Positions 34,760-43,887 are shown, counted from the stretch's first letter. The stretch is DNA of 64,000 nucleotides from Campylobacter concisus UNSWCS (GCF_000466685.1 NZ_ANNG01000038.1:1-64000), one strand, 5' to 3'. Notes: a model not told the origin generated them from the sequence alone. Made by a program: numbers and translations.

Positions 34760-35257
34760 TTAGTAGTCTTCGTTTTTTATCTTCTCCAGCATATTTTTAG
34801 CGTCGTTTTCAGGTTCATCAACGATATATGCGCGCCTTATATTGCCACCTTTTATGATAAGTGTTTGACGAAAGTAAAATTTATGCCCATTTGAAGCTGC
34901 AAATACAGGCAATTCAAGTGCGCGCTCTAGCATAAACTCGCTATCGTTTAAAAACATCACGCCAGTTGCGGTCTCTTCTTCAAATTTCTTCTGAGCCGCG
35001 ATATCTTGGGAGCCAACAGCTACTACCATAAAGCCAAGATCGTTAAATTCTTTAAGAAGTTTTTTGTAGTTTATCGCTTGCTTCGTGCAGCCTTTCATGC
35101 CAGCAGTTTTTTGCAGCTGTTCGCTTAAAAGCTCGAAGTCCTCGCCTATCTTTGGATAGATAAAAACTACGCAGTCGTGGGTCCTTGCAAAGGCTGAAAA
35201 GTCAAATTCTTTACCGTCTAAGGTCCTTAGATAGATACTTGTAGGCACTTTTATCAT
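34760..35257 (-). CDS. Peroxiredoxin-like redoxin protein
   Basis: 165 residues with a thioredoxin-like fold of the AhpC/BCP group. The usual FYPK...GCT block is split: VFIYPKIGED is followed by about 14 extra residues before MKGCTKQAINY, so the likely peroxidatic Cys57 lies further from the first strand than in BCP. A second Cys29 could form the disulfide. It probably reduces peroxides in the cytoplasm. An alternative is a redoxin with another partner. It lies 9 bp before the methyltransferase gene. Confidence 0.7.
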   Translation of the reverse strand: MIKVPTSIYLRTLDGKEFDFSAFARTHDCVVFIYPKIGEDFELLSEQLQKTAGMKGCTKQAINYKKLLKEFNDLGFMVVAVGSQDIAAQKKFEEETATGVMFLNDSEFMLERALELPVFAASNGHKFYFRQTLIIKGGNIRRAYIVDEPENDAKNMLEKIKNEDY

Positions 35258-35293
35258 GTTTCGTCCTTTAAAAATTTTATCTATTATATATCT

Positions 35294-35971
35294 TTAAGCT
35301 TTTTTAGAATTTAAGAGATAGACGACAAAAAGAACAAAAAAGCTGATTATTAGCATCAAAAGAGCGTAGATGTGAGCTTTGGTATAGTCAAGCATCTCAA
35401 CCGCCTCAAATATCGCGATACTAGCGACCTTGCTCTCTCCTGCCACGCTGCCACCTATCATCAAAACCACGCCAAACTCGCCCATCGTATGAGCAAAACT
35501 AACAACGATCGCGGTTAGTAAATTTGACCTGATGCTTGGCAAGATCACTCTAAAAATGGTCGTGAGCTTGCTTTTACCAAGGCTGTAGCTCGCCTCAAAA
35601 AGGCTCTTTTTTAGACTATTTAGCCCGGCATAAATGGGTCCAAACATAAATGGCAGCGAGTAGATGCAGCTTGCCACGACAAGGCCAGTGAAGTTAAAAA
35701 CTAGCCTCACGCCAAAGAGCTCTTCTATAAATTTGCCAAAAAATGAGTAAGGCGAGAGAAAAATGAGCAGATAAAAGCCAAGAACGCTTGGCGGCAGCAC
35801 CAAAGGCAGCGAGATGATGGACTCTAAAAATGCCTTGCCAAAGAATTTCTTTTGCGACATAAAATAAGCAAGCCCTACGCAGAAGAAAAATAGGATAAAA
35901 GTCGTGATAAAAGAGAGTTTTAGCGAGAGCCAAAATGGCTCGAAATCAATATTTGCTAGCTCACTCATCAT
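35294..35971 (-). CDS. modB: Molybdate ABC transporter permease
   Basis: 225 residues with 5-6 TM segments. LPLVLPPSVLGFYLLIFLSP and the EAA loop EASYSLGKSKLTTIFRVILP are typical of ModB. It forms the inner-membrane channel for molybdate. Last in the transcribed order modE-modA-mop-modC-modB and overlaps modC by 4 bp. Tungstate is an alternative ligand because Tup and Wtp systems look alike, but the ModE neighbour supports molybdate. Confidence 0.92.
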   Translation of the reverse strand: MMSELANIDFEPFWLSLKLSFITTFILFFFCVGLAYFMSQKKFFGKAFLESIISLPLVLPPSVLGFYLLIFLSPYSFFGKFIEELFGVRLVFNFTGLVVASCIYSLPFMFGPIYAGLNSLKKSLFEASYSLGKSKLTTIFRVILPSIRSNLLTAIVVSFAHTMGEFGVVLMIGGSVAGESKVASIAIFEAVEMLDYTKAHIYALLMLIISFFVLFVVYLLNSKKA

Positions 35972-36825
35972 GCTTTTACCAAATTTACGCCAAAAGCTTT
36001 TGTGCTAACTATGGCCGTGTCGCCAGCTCTTAGCCCACTGGCTTCTGCGCTACTTAGCACGACCTCGCAAATTTGGCGGTTAATGAGCACGCTTGCCACA
36101 AAAATGGCGTCACGCTTTTTGATCTCCAAAACCTTAGCGTTAAATGCAAATTTCTGCGATCCAGCACTTTTTAAAAATATCTCGCTCGCACTGCCAGACC
36201 TTGAAATTTTGCCATTTTCAAGGACGAAAACCTTGCTGCAAAGCTTGTAAATTTCAGCTATGTCGTGACTTACTAAGATAACACTCATCTTAAACTCATC
36301 GTGAAGCGCTAGCAAATAGTCTTGCAGCTTCTCGCGCATAGCGTTATCTAGGGCACTTAGTGGCTCATCTAGCAGTAAAATTTCTGGCTTTCTCATCACC
36401 GCACGAGCGAGTGCCACGCGCTGCTTTTGACCGCCTGAAAGGGTGCTAATTTTCGCGTTTTTTAGGCTCTTTAGCTCGCAAATTTCAAGTAGTTTGTTTG
36501 CTAAATTTTCATCATTATTTGCAAAAAGCAAATTTTTAAAGACATTCATATTTTCAAAAAGGGCGTAGTCTTGAAACAAAAAGCCGATATTTCGCTTTTG
36601 CGGGGCTAAATTTGTCTTTTCGTCAAAAAAGATCTTATCTCCAACCTTTATCATGCCACTTTGTGGGGTTTCAAAGCCAGCGATGAGCCTTAAAATCGTA
36701 GTCTTGCCACCGCCACTTGCTCCATAAAGTGCGACAAACTCGCCACTTTCAAAGGCAAGCTCAGCCTCAAGCATAAATTTACCGCCACCGCCATTTAGCT
36801 CTTTTTTGCAAGAAATTTCTATCAT
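35968..36825 (-). CDS. modC: Molybdate ABC transporter ATP-binding protein
   Basis: 285 residues. Walker A GASGGGKTT (35-43), Q-loop FLFQDYALF, signature LSGGQ (129-133), Walker B LLLDEP (150-155). The C-terminal 60 residues resemble a Mop/TOBE domain (KRDAIFVASVLINRQICEVV), so regulation by bound oxyanion is likely. Overlaps modB by 4 bp and lies 2 bp after the mop gene. Confidence 0.92.
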   Translation of the reverse strand: MIEISCKKELNGGGGKFMLEAELAFESGEFVALYGASGGGKTTILRLIAGFETPQSGMIKVGDKIFFDEKTNLAPQKRNIGFLFQDYALFENMNVFKNLLFANNDENLANKLLEICELKSLKNAKISTLSGGQKQRVALARAVMRKPEILLLDEPLSALDNAMREKLQDYLLALHDEFKMSVILVSHDIAEIYKLCSKVFVLENGKISRSGSASEIFLKSAGSQKFAFNAKVLEIKKRDAIFVASVLINRQICEVVLSSAEASGLRAGDTAIVSTKAFGVNLVKA

Positions 36826-36827
36826 TT

Positions 36828-37217
36828 TTAAGCGCTTACGTGGATACTTGTTGATTTAACGTAGGCAAAAACCTGCTCGCCCATCACTAAATTTAGCCCT
36901 TTTAGAGCGTGATCCGAGATGATGGCCTCAAAGCAAAGCTGCTCACACTTTAGGCTAACTATGCTTAAAATTTCGCCGCGAGTTATGCCAGCGACCTCGC
37001 ATTTTAGCTCATTTTCAAGCGAACTAGCCTCAAGTCTAAGCCTTGATAAGATGACGTCTGAGCTTTTGAAATTTAAGCTCACCTCATCATTTAGGGCAAA
37101 TTTGCTAGCCTCATTTAAGGCTAGCATATATAAATTTGTCCCTAAATTTAGGCACTCAAGCTCAAAAAAGCTGACGTCATCTTTGGATGAAATTTGAACG
37201 ATCTTTGCTCTTATCAT
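36828..37217 (-). CDS. Molybdenum-binding TOBE/Mop domain protein
   Basis: 129 residues made of two Mop-like halves: MIRAKIVQISSKDDVSFFEL and GEILSIVSLKCEQLCFEAII, each followed by the L-x2-G-x2-V-x-A/L pattern. Such molbindins store or buffer molybdate in the cytoplasm. It overlaps modA by 4 bp and precedes modC by 2 bp, matching the C. jejuni operon (Cj0302c) as I remember it. Some of the Mop sequence is degenerate in the first half. Confidence 0.75.
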   Translation of the reverse strand: MIRAKIVQISSKDDVSFFELECLNLGTNLYMLALNEASKFALNDEVSLNFKSSDVILSRLRLEASSLENELKCEVAGITRGEILSIVSLKCEQLCFEAIISDHALKGLNLVMGEQVFAYVKSTSIHVSA

Positions 37218-37969
37218 TTAGCTGGGACGTTGTAGCCAAATTTCTTGAAAATTTCTCTTGCTTTATCGCCTAAGACAAATTCATAAAATGCCTTAGCATC
37301 AGCGTTACCATCAGCATGTTTTAAAAGCACGATGCCTTGATCGATCGGAGTGTAGAGCTCTTGAGGCACGAAGATATAGTTAGTGCCCTCTTTGTATTTT
37401 GCCATTTTCTCGCTAAAAAGCGCGCTAGCAGCGATAAATCCAACATCTGAAGCACTTAGTGCTTGAGAAAGTGTCTCAGAAATTTTTTGAGCATAGACGA
37501 TGTTTTTCTCTACTTCGTCATAAATTTTTGCATTTTTAAGAGCCTCGATACTAGCCTTGCCGTAAGGTGCTGTTTCTGGATTTGCTATTGAGATCGCTTT
37601 TAAGCCGCGAACAACTTCGATGCCCTTTTTAAAGTCCACATTTCTTATAGAAAAGATAGCCACAGCGCCTTGTGCATAAACTTTTGGAGCATCCACTGCA
37701 AAGCCTGTGTCGTAGGCCTTTTGCGCAAAGCCCATATCAGCAGCCATGAAGATATCAGCTGGAGCTGAGTTTTGTATCTGCGTGACAAGGCCGCCGCTTG
37801 CGCCAAGAGTTAGGTTGATCTTAGCGTCTGGATGAAGCTTATTAAACTCTTTTATAAGCTCAGGAAACGCATAAGTCGTGTTTGCTGCGGCATAGACATT
37901 TACCTCTGCGCCAAAGGCGTTTATAGCTAGCAACGCCGCCACACATATAAATTTAAAAACCCTTTTCAT
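37214..37969 (-). CDS. modA: Molybdate ABC transporter periplasmic binding protein
   Basis: 251 residues with a signal peptide (cleavage near INAFG). VYAAANTTYAFPELIKEFNK, NLTLGASGGLVTQIQNSAPA and DIFMAADMGFAQKA are the typical ModA ligand-loop blocks for an oxyanion. It captures molybdate (or tungstate) in the periplasm and hands it to ModB. Starts one base after modE ends. Confidence 0.95.
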   Translation of the reverse strand: MKRVFKFICVAALLAINAFGAEVNVYAAANTTYAFPELIKEFNKLHPDAKINLTLGASGGLVTQIQNSAPADIFMAADMGFAQKAYDTGFAVDAPKVYAQGAVAIFSIRNVDFKKGIEVVRGLKAISIANPETAPYGKASIEALKNAKIYDEVEKNIVYAQKISETLSQALSASDVGFIAASALFSEKMAKYKEGTNYIFVPQELYTPIDQGIVLLKHADGNADAKAFYEFVLGDKAREIFKKFGYNVPAK

Positions 37970-38752
37970 TTATACTCCTATTATGATTTGAGATGATTTT
38001 ACTATTGCTAAAAGCGTGTCACCAACGCCTATTTGCATATCCATTGCGCTATCTTTTGTGATGATAGCAGTTAAAGTTTGCTCATCACTTAGTTTTAGCG
38101 TGACCTCAGCATTTACAGCGCCTATTTTTGCTTCGATGACCTCGCCTTTTAGCTGGTTGCTGGTGCTTATTTTTATATCAAGATCTTTTGCAAGGATGAC
38201 AGAGGGCGCTTTAAAGATGAAAACTACCTTTTGACCCACTTTTAGACCTAAATTTTTCTCGCTCTCAACTGTTATGGTCGCTTCAAGCGTTTTGCCATTG
38301 CTTAGCTTTGCGATGATTTCAGAATTTACAGCGCCTCTGTTTATGCTAACGATCTCACATGAGAGCTGATTTCTCGCACTTAAATTCATACTCATCCTTT
38401 GTAAATTTATGATATCAACATCTTCAAAATCAACCTTTTGGCAAATTTTTTGCAAAAAGTCCTTTTGTGTCTCGAGGATAGCGTCGTAAATTTTTATCAG
38501 TTTTTTGGCATATGGGCTAAGCTCTGAGCCGCTATTTTTCTTGTTGCCATCAGCTCTTATGATGAGAGGCTTGCTACTTTTGTTGTTTATCGTATCTAAG
38601 CAGTCCCAAGCGTTTTTGTATGATATGCCGACAACCTCAGCCGCTTTTGTGATACTTTTTGTCTCTTTTATCGCCTTAAGTAGCGCTATATGCTTTGCCA
38701 AAACCTGCGTATCTTCGCCTAGAAATAGCTCTAAATTTATATCTGCTTTCAA
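37970..38752 (-). CDS. modE: Molybdate-responsive regulator ModE (winged helix plus two Mop domains)
   Basis: 260 residues when started at the TTG at 38752 (AGAGG 8 bp upstream); a TTG at 38788 lacks a ribosome site and adds a hydrophobic leader. The N-terminal HTH is LKAIKETKSITKAAEVVGIS ... NAWDCLDTI (LysR-type winged helix of ModE). Two Mop domains follow (NQLSCEIVSINRGAVNSEI and NQLKGEVIEAKIGAVNAEV). With molybdate bound it represses the mod genes. First gene of the mod operon, so it probably regulates itself; an AT-rich gap of 150 bp upstream could hold its site. Confidence 0.92.
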   Translation of the reverse strand: MKADINLELFLGEDTQVLAKHIALLKAIKETKSITKAAEVVGISYKNAWDCLDTINNKSSKPLIIRADGNKKNSGSELSPYAKKLIKIYDAILETQKDFLQKICQKVDFEDVDIINLQRMSMNLSARNQLSCEIVSINRGAVNSEIIAKLSNGKTLEATITVESEKNLGLKVGQKVVFIFKAPSVILAKDLDIKISTSNQLKGEVIEAKIGAVNAEVTLKLSDEQTLTAIITKDSAMDMQIGVGDTLLAIVKSSQIIIGV

Positions 38753-38903
38753 ATTTTTAACCTCTAAATATATAATAATAATTTGCAAAGTATATCTAAT
38801 TATATTAATACAAAAGCTTAAAATTACAAATTTTCTTTAATTTTTTGTAAAGTTTCAAGAGGATAAAATCAAGCTGTATTTTATAAATAAATTTTAAGGT
38901 TTT

Positions 38904-39623
38904 ATGATGAAATTTTTGCTCGCTATCTTTTGTAGCCTGCTTTTAGCCTGTGCCAGTGCCGATATAAACGCAACTAATGGCAATGAAAATGATGATTTTG
39001 ATGTTGAATTTGAAGCAAAAAAAGATGTTTTTGACCCGCTTAGTGGCTATAACAGAGTGATGACAAATGTAAATGACTTTATCTACGTAAACATGCTAAC
39101 TCCAGTGGCAAAAGGCTACGCTTATGTCGTGCCAGCCACAGCTAGGACGATGGTTGCAAATTTCTTTGACAACCTCCTTTTCCCAGTGCGCTTTGTAAAT
39201 AACCTGCTTCAGTTTAAATTTCAAAACGCTGGCGAAGAGACTTTGCGCTTTTTGGCAAACACGATAATTGGCTTTGGTGGGCTAACGGACGGGGCAAAAT
39301 ACTATGATCTAAAGGCTCACAACGAAGACTTTGGACAAACCCTTGGTTACTGGGGGCTAGGAAGCGGTTTTCATATCGTTTGGCCTTTGCTTGGACCATC
39401 AAATTTAAGAGATACTGGAGGCCTAGTTGGAGACTATTTTGCTGATCCTATTAGCTACATTGATCCTATGCTTTTGTCAGCTGGCATCAAGTCATATAGG
39501 GCGTTTAACAGCTTTTCACAAGATCCAACTGCTTATGAAAAACTAAGAAAAGATGCGATCGATCTATATCCATTTTTACGCGATGCTTACGAGCAAAGAC
39601 GCGATAAACTTATCAAGGAGTAA
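38904..39623 (+). CDS. mlaA: MlaA/VacJ family outer-membrane lipoprotein
   Basis: 239 residues. The signal peptide ends in a lipobox LLAC (about residues 13-16), and YNRVMTNVNDFIYVNMLTPV and TIGFGGLTDGA(K) are MlaA hallmarks. It removes or moves phospholipids at the outer membrane inner leaflet. Followed 2 bp later by mlaC and then an RND protein. In E. coli MlaA works with MlaFEDB; here no MlaFED genes are adjacent, so the RND protein may take that role. C. jejuni has the same trio (Cj1371-Cj1373). Confidence 0.9.
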   Translation: MMKFLLAIFCSLLLACASADINATNGNENDDFDVEFEAKKDVFDPLSGYNRVMTNVNDFIYVNMLTPVAKGYAYVVPATARTMVANFFDNLLFPVRFVNNLLQFKFQNAGEETLRFLANTIIGFGGLTDGAKYYDLKAHNEDFGQTLGYWGLGSGFHIVWPLLGPSNLRDTGGLVGDYFADPISYIDPMLLSAGIKSYRAFNSFSQDPTAYEKLRKDAIDLYPFLRDAYEQRRDKLIKE

Positions 39624-39625
39624 GT

Positions 39626-40228
39626 ATGAAAATTTTTAAAATTATAGCGGCGATTTTACTTTTAGCAACTAGCCTTTTTGCTATGTCAAAAGAGCAGATA
39701 AAGCCTGATATAGAGGCAAAGACAACAAAGGTGATTGAAATTTTAAAAAATACAAATTTAGATAACAATGCAAAGACAAAAGAGATTTTTGCTCTGCTTG
39801 ATCCACTATTTGACTATAAACAAATGGCAAAGATCAGTCTTGGCAAACGCTACAACAGCCTAAGTGCTGACGAGCAAGCTAAATTTGACGCTGCATTTGA
39901 GCAAAAGCTAAAAAGCTCATATATCGACAAACTTTTAGGCTACAAAGATCAAGAGATCCACATCACTGGAGAGAGTGAGCCTCAAAAAAATAGATACTGG
40001 CTCACATCAGAGCTTCTAAATGACGGCAAAAACTATGAATTTGTCTATAAATTTTACGATGCAAAAGAGCGTGGCTGGCTCATTTATGACCTTGATATCG
40101 TTGGTGTGAGCATCATTCAAACTTATAGAAGTCAGTTTGGCGATGTGCTAAATAATGCTGATTTTAATACGCTTTTACAAAAACTAAACGAAGCGGTTTT
40201 GCCTGATCAAAACAAAACTAATCCTTAA
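39626..40228 (+). CDS. mlaC: MlaC/Ttg2D family periplasmic phospholipid carrier
   Basis: 200 residues with a signal peptide (ending near LLATSLFA). FDYKQMAKISLGKRYNSLSA and YDLDIVGVSIIQTYRSQF match the MlaC/Ttg2D family, which shuttles phospholipid between the membranes. It overlaps the next gene's start by one base. Between the MlaA lipoprotein and the RND transporter. Confidence 0.9.
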   Translation: MKIFKIIAAILLLATSLFAMSKEQIKPDIEAKTTKVIEILKNTNLDNNAKTKEIFALLDPLFDYKQMAKISLGKRYNSLSADEQAKFDAAFEQKLKSSYIDKLLGYKDQEIHITGESEPQKNRYWLTSELLNDGKNYEFVYKFYDAKERGWLIYDLDIVGVSIIQTYRSQFGDVLNNADFNTLLQKLNEAVLPDQNKTNP

Positions 40229-42678
40229 TGCGACAAATTTTTAAATTTATCATTGCCAAAAATAAGCTTGTTATCTCGCTTGTGCTAGTTCTAAGCGTAG
40301 TTTTTGGCTACCTTAGCACAAAGCTTAGCATCGACGCTTCAGCTGAGACCTTGCTGCTTGAGCATGACCCAGATCTAAAAGCCTATAGGCAGATCGCAAA
40401 GCGCTACGACTCGCCAGGGCTTTTGGTGGTCGCTTTTACCCCAAAAGATGATCTTTTTTCACCTAAAAATTTAGAGCTTATTAAAAATTTAAGTGACGAG
40501 CTAGCCAAAAACGATATGGTTAGCAGCGTCATCTCTATCTTAAACGTCCCACTTTTAAATAGCGTAAAAGGTGGCGTGACAGGCATCTTAGATCACACTC
40601 CAACACTAAGTGATAAAGATATAAATATCTCAAAAGCAAAGCTTGAGTTTGCAAAAAGCCCCATTTATAGCGGAAATTTGATAAGCAAAGATCTAAAAAC
40701 CACAGCGATCGCGCTAAATTTAAAGCAAGATGATAAATTTAACGAGCTTTTAAATGAGCGAAATTTACTTAGCCAAAAAGAGTCAAACGGCACTATCACG
40801 CAGGCTGAAAAAGAGAAATTTAAAGCGCTTTTAGCGGAGTTTAAAGCCTACCGTGATGAGCTTAGAAAGAGCGATCACAAAAACCTTGAAGCCATAAAGG
40901 CAGCCATCGCTAAATTTAACGCAAATGACGAGCTGTTTTTGGGCGGTGCGAATATGATCGCTGATGATATGATAGGCTTTATAAAGAGCGATCTTTTGGT
41001 TTACGGCCTAAGCGTTCTAGCGCTTCTTAGCTTTAGTTTGTGGCTATTTTTCAGACAGGTTAGATGGATCGTCTTGCCGATGTTTATCTGCGCGGTAAGT
41101 GCCATTTTTACGACCGGGATTTTTGGTATGTTTGGCTGGGAAGTGACGGTCATTAGCTCAAACTACATCGCACTTCAGCTAATTATCACCATCTCAACAG
41201 TCATCCACTTAGTCGTTAGCTATAGAGAATTTTACGCAAGGCATCCAAAATACAGTCAAAATCAGCTAATTTATCTGACCCTTCGTGACAAATTTTCTCC
41301 ATCTTTTTGGGCGATATTTACGACAGTCATTGGCTTTAGCTCACTAATGAGTGCCGATATAAAGCCAGTTATCATGCTTGGCATTATGATGAGTGCTGGC
41401 ATTAGCGTTTCACTTGTGCTTGCATTTTTGCTATTTGGCGCGATAAATGTAAATTTAAAGAAGCTTGCTCCTGTTAGGACATTTGAAAACAGCTTTAAAT
41501 TTACAAAATACTGCGCAAATTTAGCCCTAAACTCAAGAAAGATCATCTACGCAGTTTGCGTGCTAGTTGTCTGCTTTGGTGTTTATGGCATCAGTAAGAT
41601 AAAGGTTGAAAACAGCTTCATTGGCTATTTTAAAGAGAGCACACAGATCCGCCAAGGCATGCAGGTCATCGACACAAAGCTTGGTGGCACGATCCCAGTT
41701 GATGTGATAGTGAAATTTAAAGAGAGCGAGCCAAAACAAGAAAAAAGTGATGAGAAAGATGACTTTGAAAGCGAGTTTGAAAACGACGCAAAGAGCGCAA
41801 AATACTGGTTTAACAGCTACCACACAAGAGTTGCAGAAAAAGTTCATGACTATCTAAAAGAGCAAAATTTTGTAGGCAACGTAAGCTCTCTTGCAACGCT
41901 TATAAAGGCGATAAAAGAGCTAAATAACGGCGTTAGTGATGATTTTTTGCTAGCTGCGATGTATGAAAAACTACCACTTGAGTATAAAAAGATTTTGCTA
42001 AGTCCTTATGTAAGCGTCGAAAACGACGAGCTTAGATTTAGCCTAAGGATCGTTGATAGCGATCCAAAGCTTAGACGAAATTTATTTCTAAAAGAGCTTA
42101 GAGAAGGGCTTTTGAAGCTTACTAAAAATGACAACGTAAGCATCGAAGTTGTTGGTATGATGGTGCTTTATAACAACATGCTTCAAAATTTACTTAGCTC
42201 GCAGGTTGATACATTTGGACTAACGGTTGTGATACTTTTTGTTATATTTTGCTTTGTTTTTAGAAGCATTAAGCTTGCGACCATCGCCATTGTTTCAAAT
42301 TTGATCCCGCTTTGCACCCTTTTTGGCGTGATGGGATTTTTTGGCATACCGCTTGATGTGATGAGCATTACGATAGCTGCCATTAGTATAGGCATCGGCG
42401 TTGATGATATCATCCACTACATCCACCGCTTCAAAGAGGAGCTGCTTACAAAGGGCGTTTTTGAAAGCATCAAGGCTGCACACGCTAGCATCGGATATGC
42501 GATGTATTACACCTCATTTACCATTTTTCTTGGCTTTAGCGTGATGATAACTAGCAACTTTATACCGACTATTTATTTTGGTTTGCTAACTGATCTTGTT
42601 ATGGTATTTATGCTGCTTGGCGCACTCATCATCTTGCCAAGTTTGATAGCAAGCTTTGTGAAAAAGCGCGAGGTATAA
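40228..42678 (+). CDS. RND-type (MMPL/HpnN-like) lipid exporter
   Basis: 816 residues: TM1 at about 14-30, a large periplasmic domain to about 245, six TM segments (about 255-430), a second periplasmic domain (about 460-665), and a last TM bundle ending at 810. GIGVDDIIHYIHRFKEEL is the RND/SSD-type motif of the MMPL branch. Likely moves phospholipids or other lipids, working with MlaA and MlaC in the same operon. Substrate not shown. Confidence 0.82.
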   Translation: MRQIFKFIIAKNKLVISLVLVLSVVFGYLSTKLSIDASAETLLLEHDPDLKAYRQIAKRYDSPGLLVVAFTPKDDLFSPKNLELIKNLSDELAKNDMVSSVISILNVPLLNSVKGGVTGILDHTPTLSDKDINISKAKLEFAKSPIYSGNLISKDLKTTAIALNLKQDDKFNELLNERNLLSQKESNGTITQAEKEKFKALLAEFKAYRDELRKSDHKNLEAIKAAIAKFNANDELFLGGANMIADDMIGFIKSDLLVYGLSVLALLSFSLWLFFRQVRWIVLPMFICAVSAIFTTGIFGMFGWEVTVISSNYIALQLIITISTVIHLVVSYREFYARHPKYSQNQLIYLTLRDKFSPSFWAIFTTVIGFSSLMSADIKPVIMLGIMMSAGISVSLVLAFLLFGAINVNLKKLAPVRTFENSFKFTKYCANLALNSRKIIYAVCVLVVCFGVYGISKIKVENSFIGYFKESTQIRQGMQVIDTKLGGTIPVDVIVKFKESEPKQEKSDEKDDFESEFENDAKSAKYWFNSYHTRVAEKVHDYLKEQNFVGNVSSLATLIKAIKELNNGVSDDFLLAAMYEKLPLEYKKILLSPYVSVENDELRFSLRIVDSDPKLRRNLFLKELREGLLKLTKNDNVSIEVVGMMVLYNNMLQNLLSSQVDTFGLTVVILFVIFCFVFRSIKLATIAIVSNLIPLCTLFGVMGFFGIPLDVMSITIAAISIGIGVDDIIHYIHRFKEELLTKGVFESIKAAHASIGYAMYYTSFTIFLGFSVMITSNFIPTIYFGLLTDLVMVFMLLGALIILPSLIASFVKKREV

Positions 42679-42680
42679 AT

Positions 42681-43256
42681 TTATTTGATAACTTTGATAA
42701 ACGAATAGACATCAGCCACGCCGTCAATGTGCTTAGCGTACCAAATGGCGTGCTTTTCTTGCTCGATGCTATCTACCACACCGCTAAAAACAACGTCACA
42801 GCCAACGATGCTAACTCGCACATTTGTGCCCTCAACGACGCTATCTTTAAAGAGATTTTGCTTTAAATTTGCAAGTATGCTTAGGCTATCGCACGGATAC
42901 TCGCTCTTTTTTACCCTAAGATAGGTGTAAATTTTGCGCACTCCGTCTGTGCTTTTTGCAAGCTCAACTAGCTTATCTTCAAGCTCTTTGCTATCAACAA
43001 GCCCTATGAGATAGGCGTCGCCATAAAAGACCTCTATCTCGATGTCAATGTTGCTAAGTCCTTTTGAAAACAAAATTTTGCTTTGTAGCTTGCTTTGGAT
43101 AAATTTATCACGAGAGATCGAGTAGATGCCGCGCTTGTCGCGAGAAATGGAGTATGCGTCATATACATTTAGCGGCGCTGTTGCTGGGGTGAGGACTGAG
43201 GAGCAAGAGCAAAAAAATAAGACCAAAAATGCAAAAACGCTAAATTTAGAAATCAT
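42681..43256 (-). CDS. Putative lipoprotein with BON domains
   Basis: 191 residues: signal peptide with lipobox FFCSCSS, then two BON-like segments (SNIDIEIEVFYGDAYLIGLV ... GVRKIYTYLRVK and TNVRVSIVGCDVVFSGVV ... GVADVYSFIKV). BON domains bind phospholipids or keep the envelope intact (as in OsmY, DolP). Convergent with the lipid-export operon (2-bp gap), which fits an envelope lipid theme. Probably outer-membrane anchored, facing the periplasm. Confidence 0.75.
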   Translation of the reverse strand: MISKFSVFAFLVLFFCSCSSVLTPATAPLNVYDAYSISRDKRGIYSISRDKFIQSKLQSKILFSKGLSNIDIEIEVFYGDAYLIGLVDSKELEDKLVELAKSTDGVRKIYTYLRVKKSEYPCDSLSILANLKQNLFKDSVVEGTNVRVSIVGCDVVFSGVVDSIEQEKHAIWYAKHIDGVADVYSFIKVIK

Positions 43257-43331
43257 AAATCCTTTTGTAATTTCAAAAAGTTTATAGAAAATGGGCTAAA
43301 ATTTATCTAAATCTGCTAAAATAACACGCAC

Positions 43332-43429
43332 GGAGGATAAAGTAATCTGGTGATGCTCACGGGCTTCAAACCCGATGACTGGGCGGTTGACCGTCTGGTG
43401 GGGAGTTCGATTCTCTCATCCTCTCGCCA
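43332..43429 (+). tRNA. selC: tRNA-Sec (selenocysteine, anticodon UCA)
   Basis: 98 bases ending with an encoded CCA. The anticodon stem CGGG/CCCG encloses the loop CTTCAAA, giving anticodon TCA at 43366-43368, which reads UGA. The length, the long extra arm (GACTGGGCGGTTGACCGTC region) and the GGAGGAT/ATCCTCT acceptor pairing fit selenocysteine tRNA, not a serine or leucine tRNA. It implies that the cell makes selenoproteins such as formate dehydrogenase, with selA/selB elsewhere. Single tRNA, not in a cluster. Confidence 0.92.
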
Positions 43430-43543
43430 CTTTTACTTCTTTAATTTCTACTTTTTAAATGATTTTTTTGATTTTAAGGCACAGTTAGCTAGTAAATTTT
43501 AAAAATAATGGTGTGATTTAAACAACCATCTTAAATTTAAAGT

Positions 43544-43885
43544 TTAAATTTTTATATCCAAAACGTGCGGTTCTTCGCTCTCTTCTTCGCTATCAAGCTC
43601 GTCTTCAAAGACCTCTTCATCTTTAGCTTTTGCGTTTTGCTCTTCGTTCTCAAACTCGCTCGCCTCTTCTTCGCTCTTTTGACGCTCGTGCTCTTTTTCA
43701 GGGTCTATTTTATATGACTCCTCCATCGGACGCACCTCTTGTATCTCCTCGTTTTGCTGGGTGGCTAGCTCAGATGCCATTAGCGCTTGCATGTCAAAAC
43801 GTGCTTGCTGGTTTGCATGCACCTGCGAGACGACTGGGGCGTTTTGGTTGATGAAGTTGCTGTTTCCTAAAGGTGTTACCGCCAT
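43544..43885 (-). CDS. Acidic hypothetical protein
   Basis: 113 residues. The N-terminal 40 (MAVTPLGNSNFINQNAPVVS) are neutral and low in charge, and the rest is very rich in Glu and Asp (about 45-105), probably unstructured. No signal or TM. No function recognised. Its ATG is 2 bp after the stop of the NFACT gene, so the two may be co-transcribed. Confidence 0.6.
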   Translation of the reverse strand: MAVTPLGNSNFINQNAPVVSQVHANQQARFDMQALMASELATQQNEEIQEVRPMEESYKIDPEKEHERQKSEEEASEFENEEQNAKAKDEEVFEDELDSEEESEEPHVLDIKI

Positions 43886-43887
43886 TT

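Noticed and set aside
38760-38860. ModE operator in the modE upstream region
   Set aside because: The region is AT-rich with TATA-type steps everywhere; I could not pick out a palindrome clearly better than background.
43332-43429. tRNA-Ser or tRNA-Leu because of the long extra arm
   Set aside because: The anticodon is UCA within loop CTTCAAA (reading UGA), matching selenocysteine tRNA.
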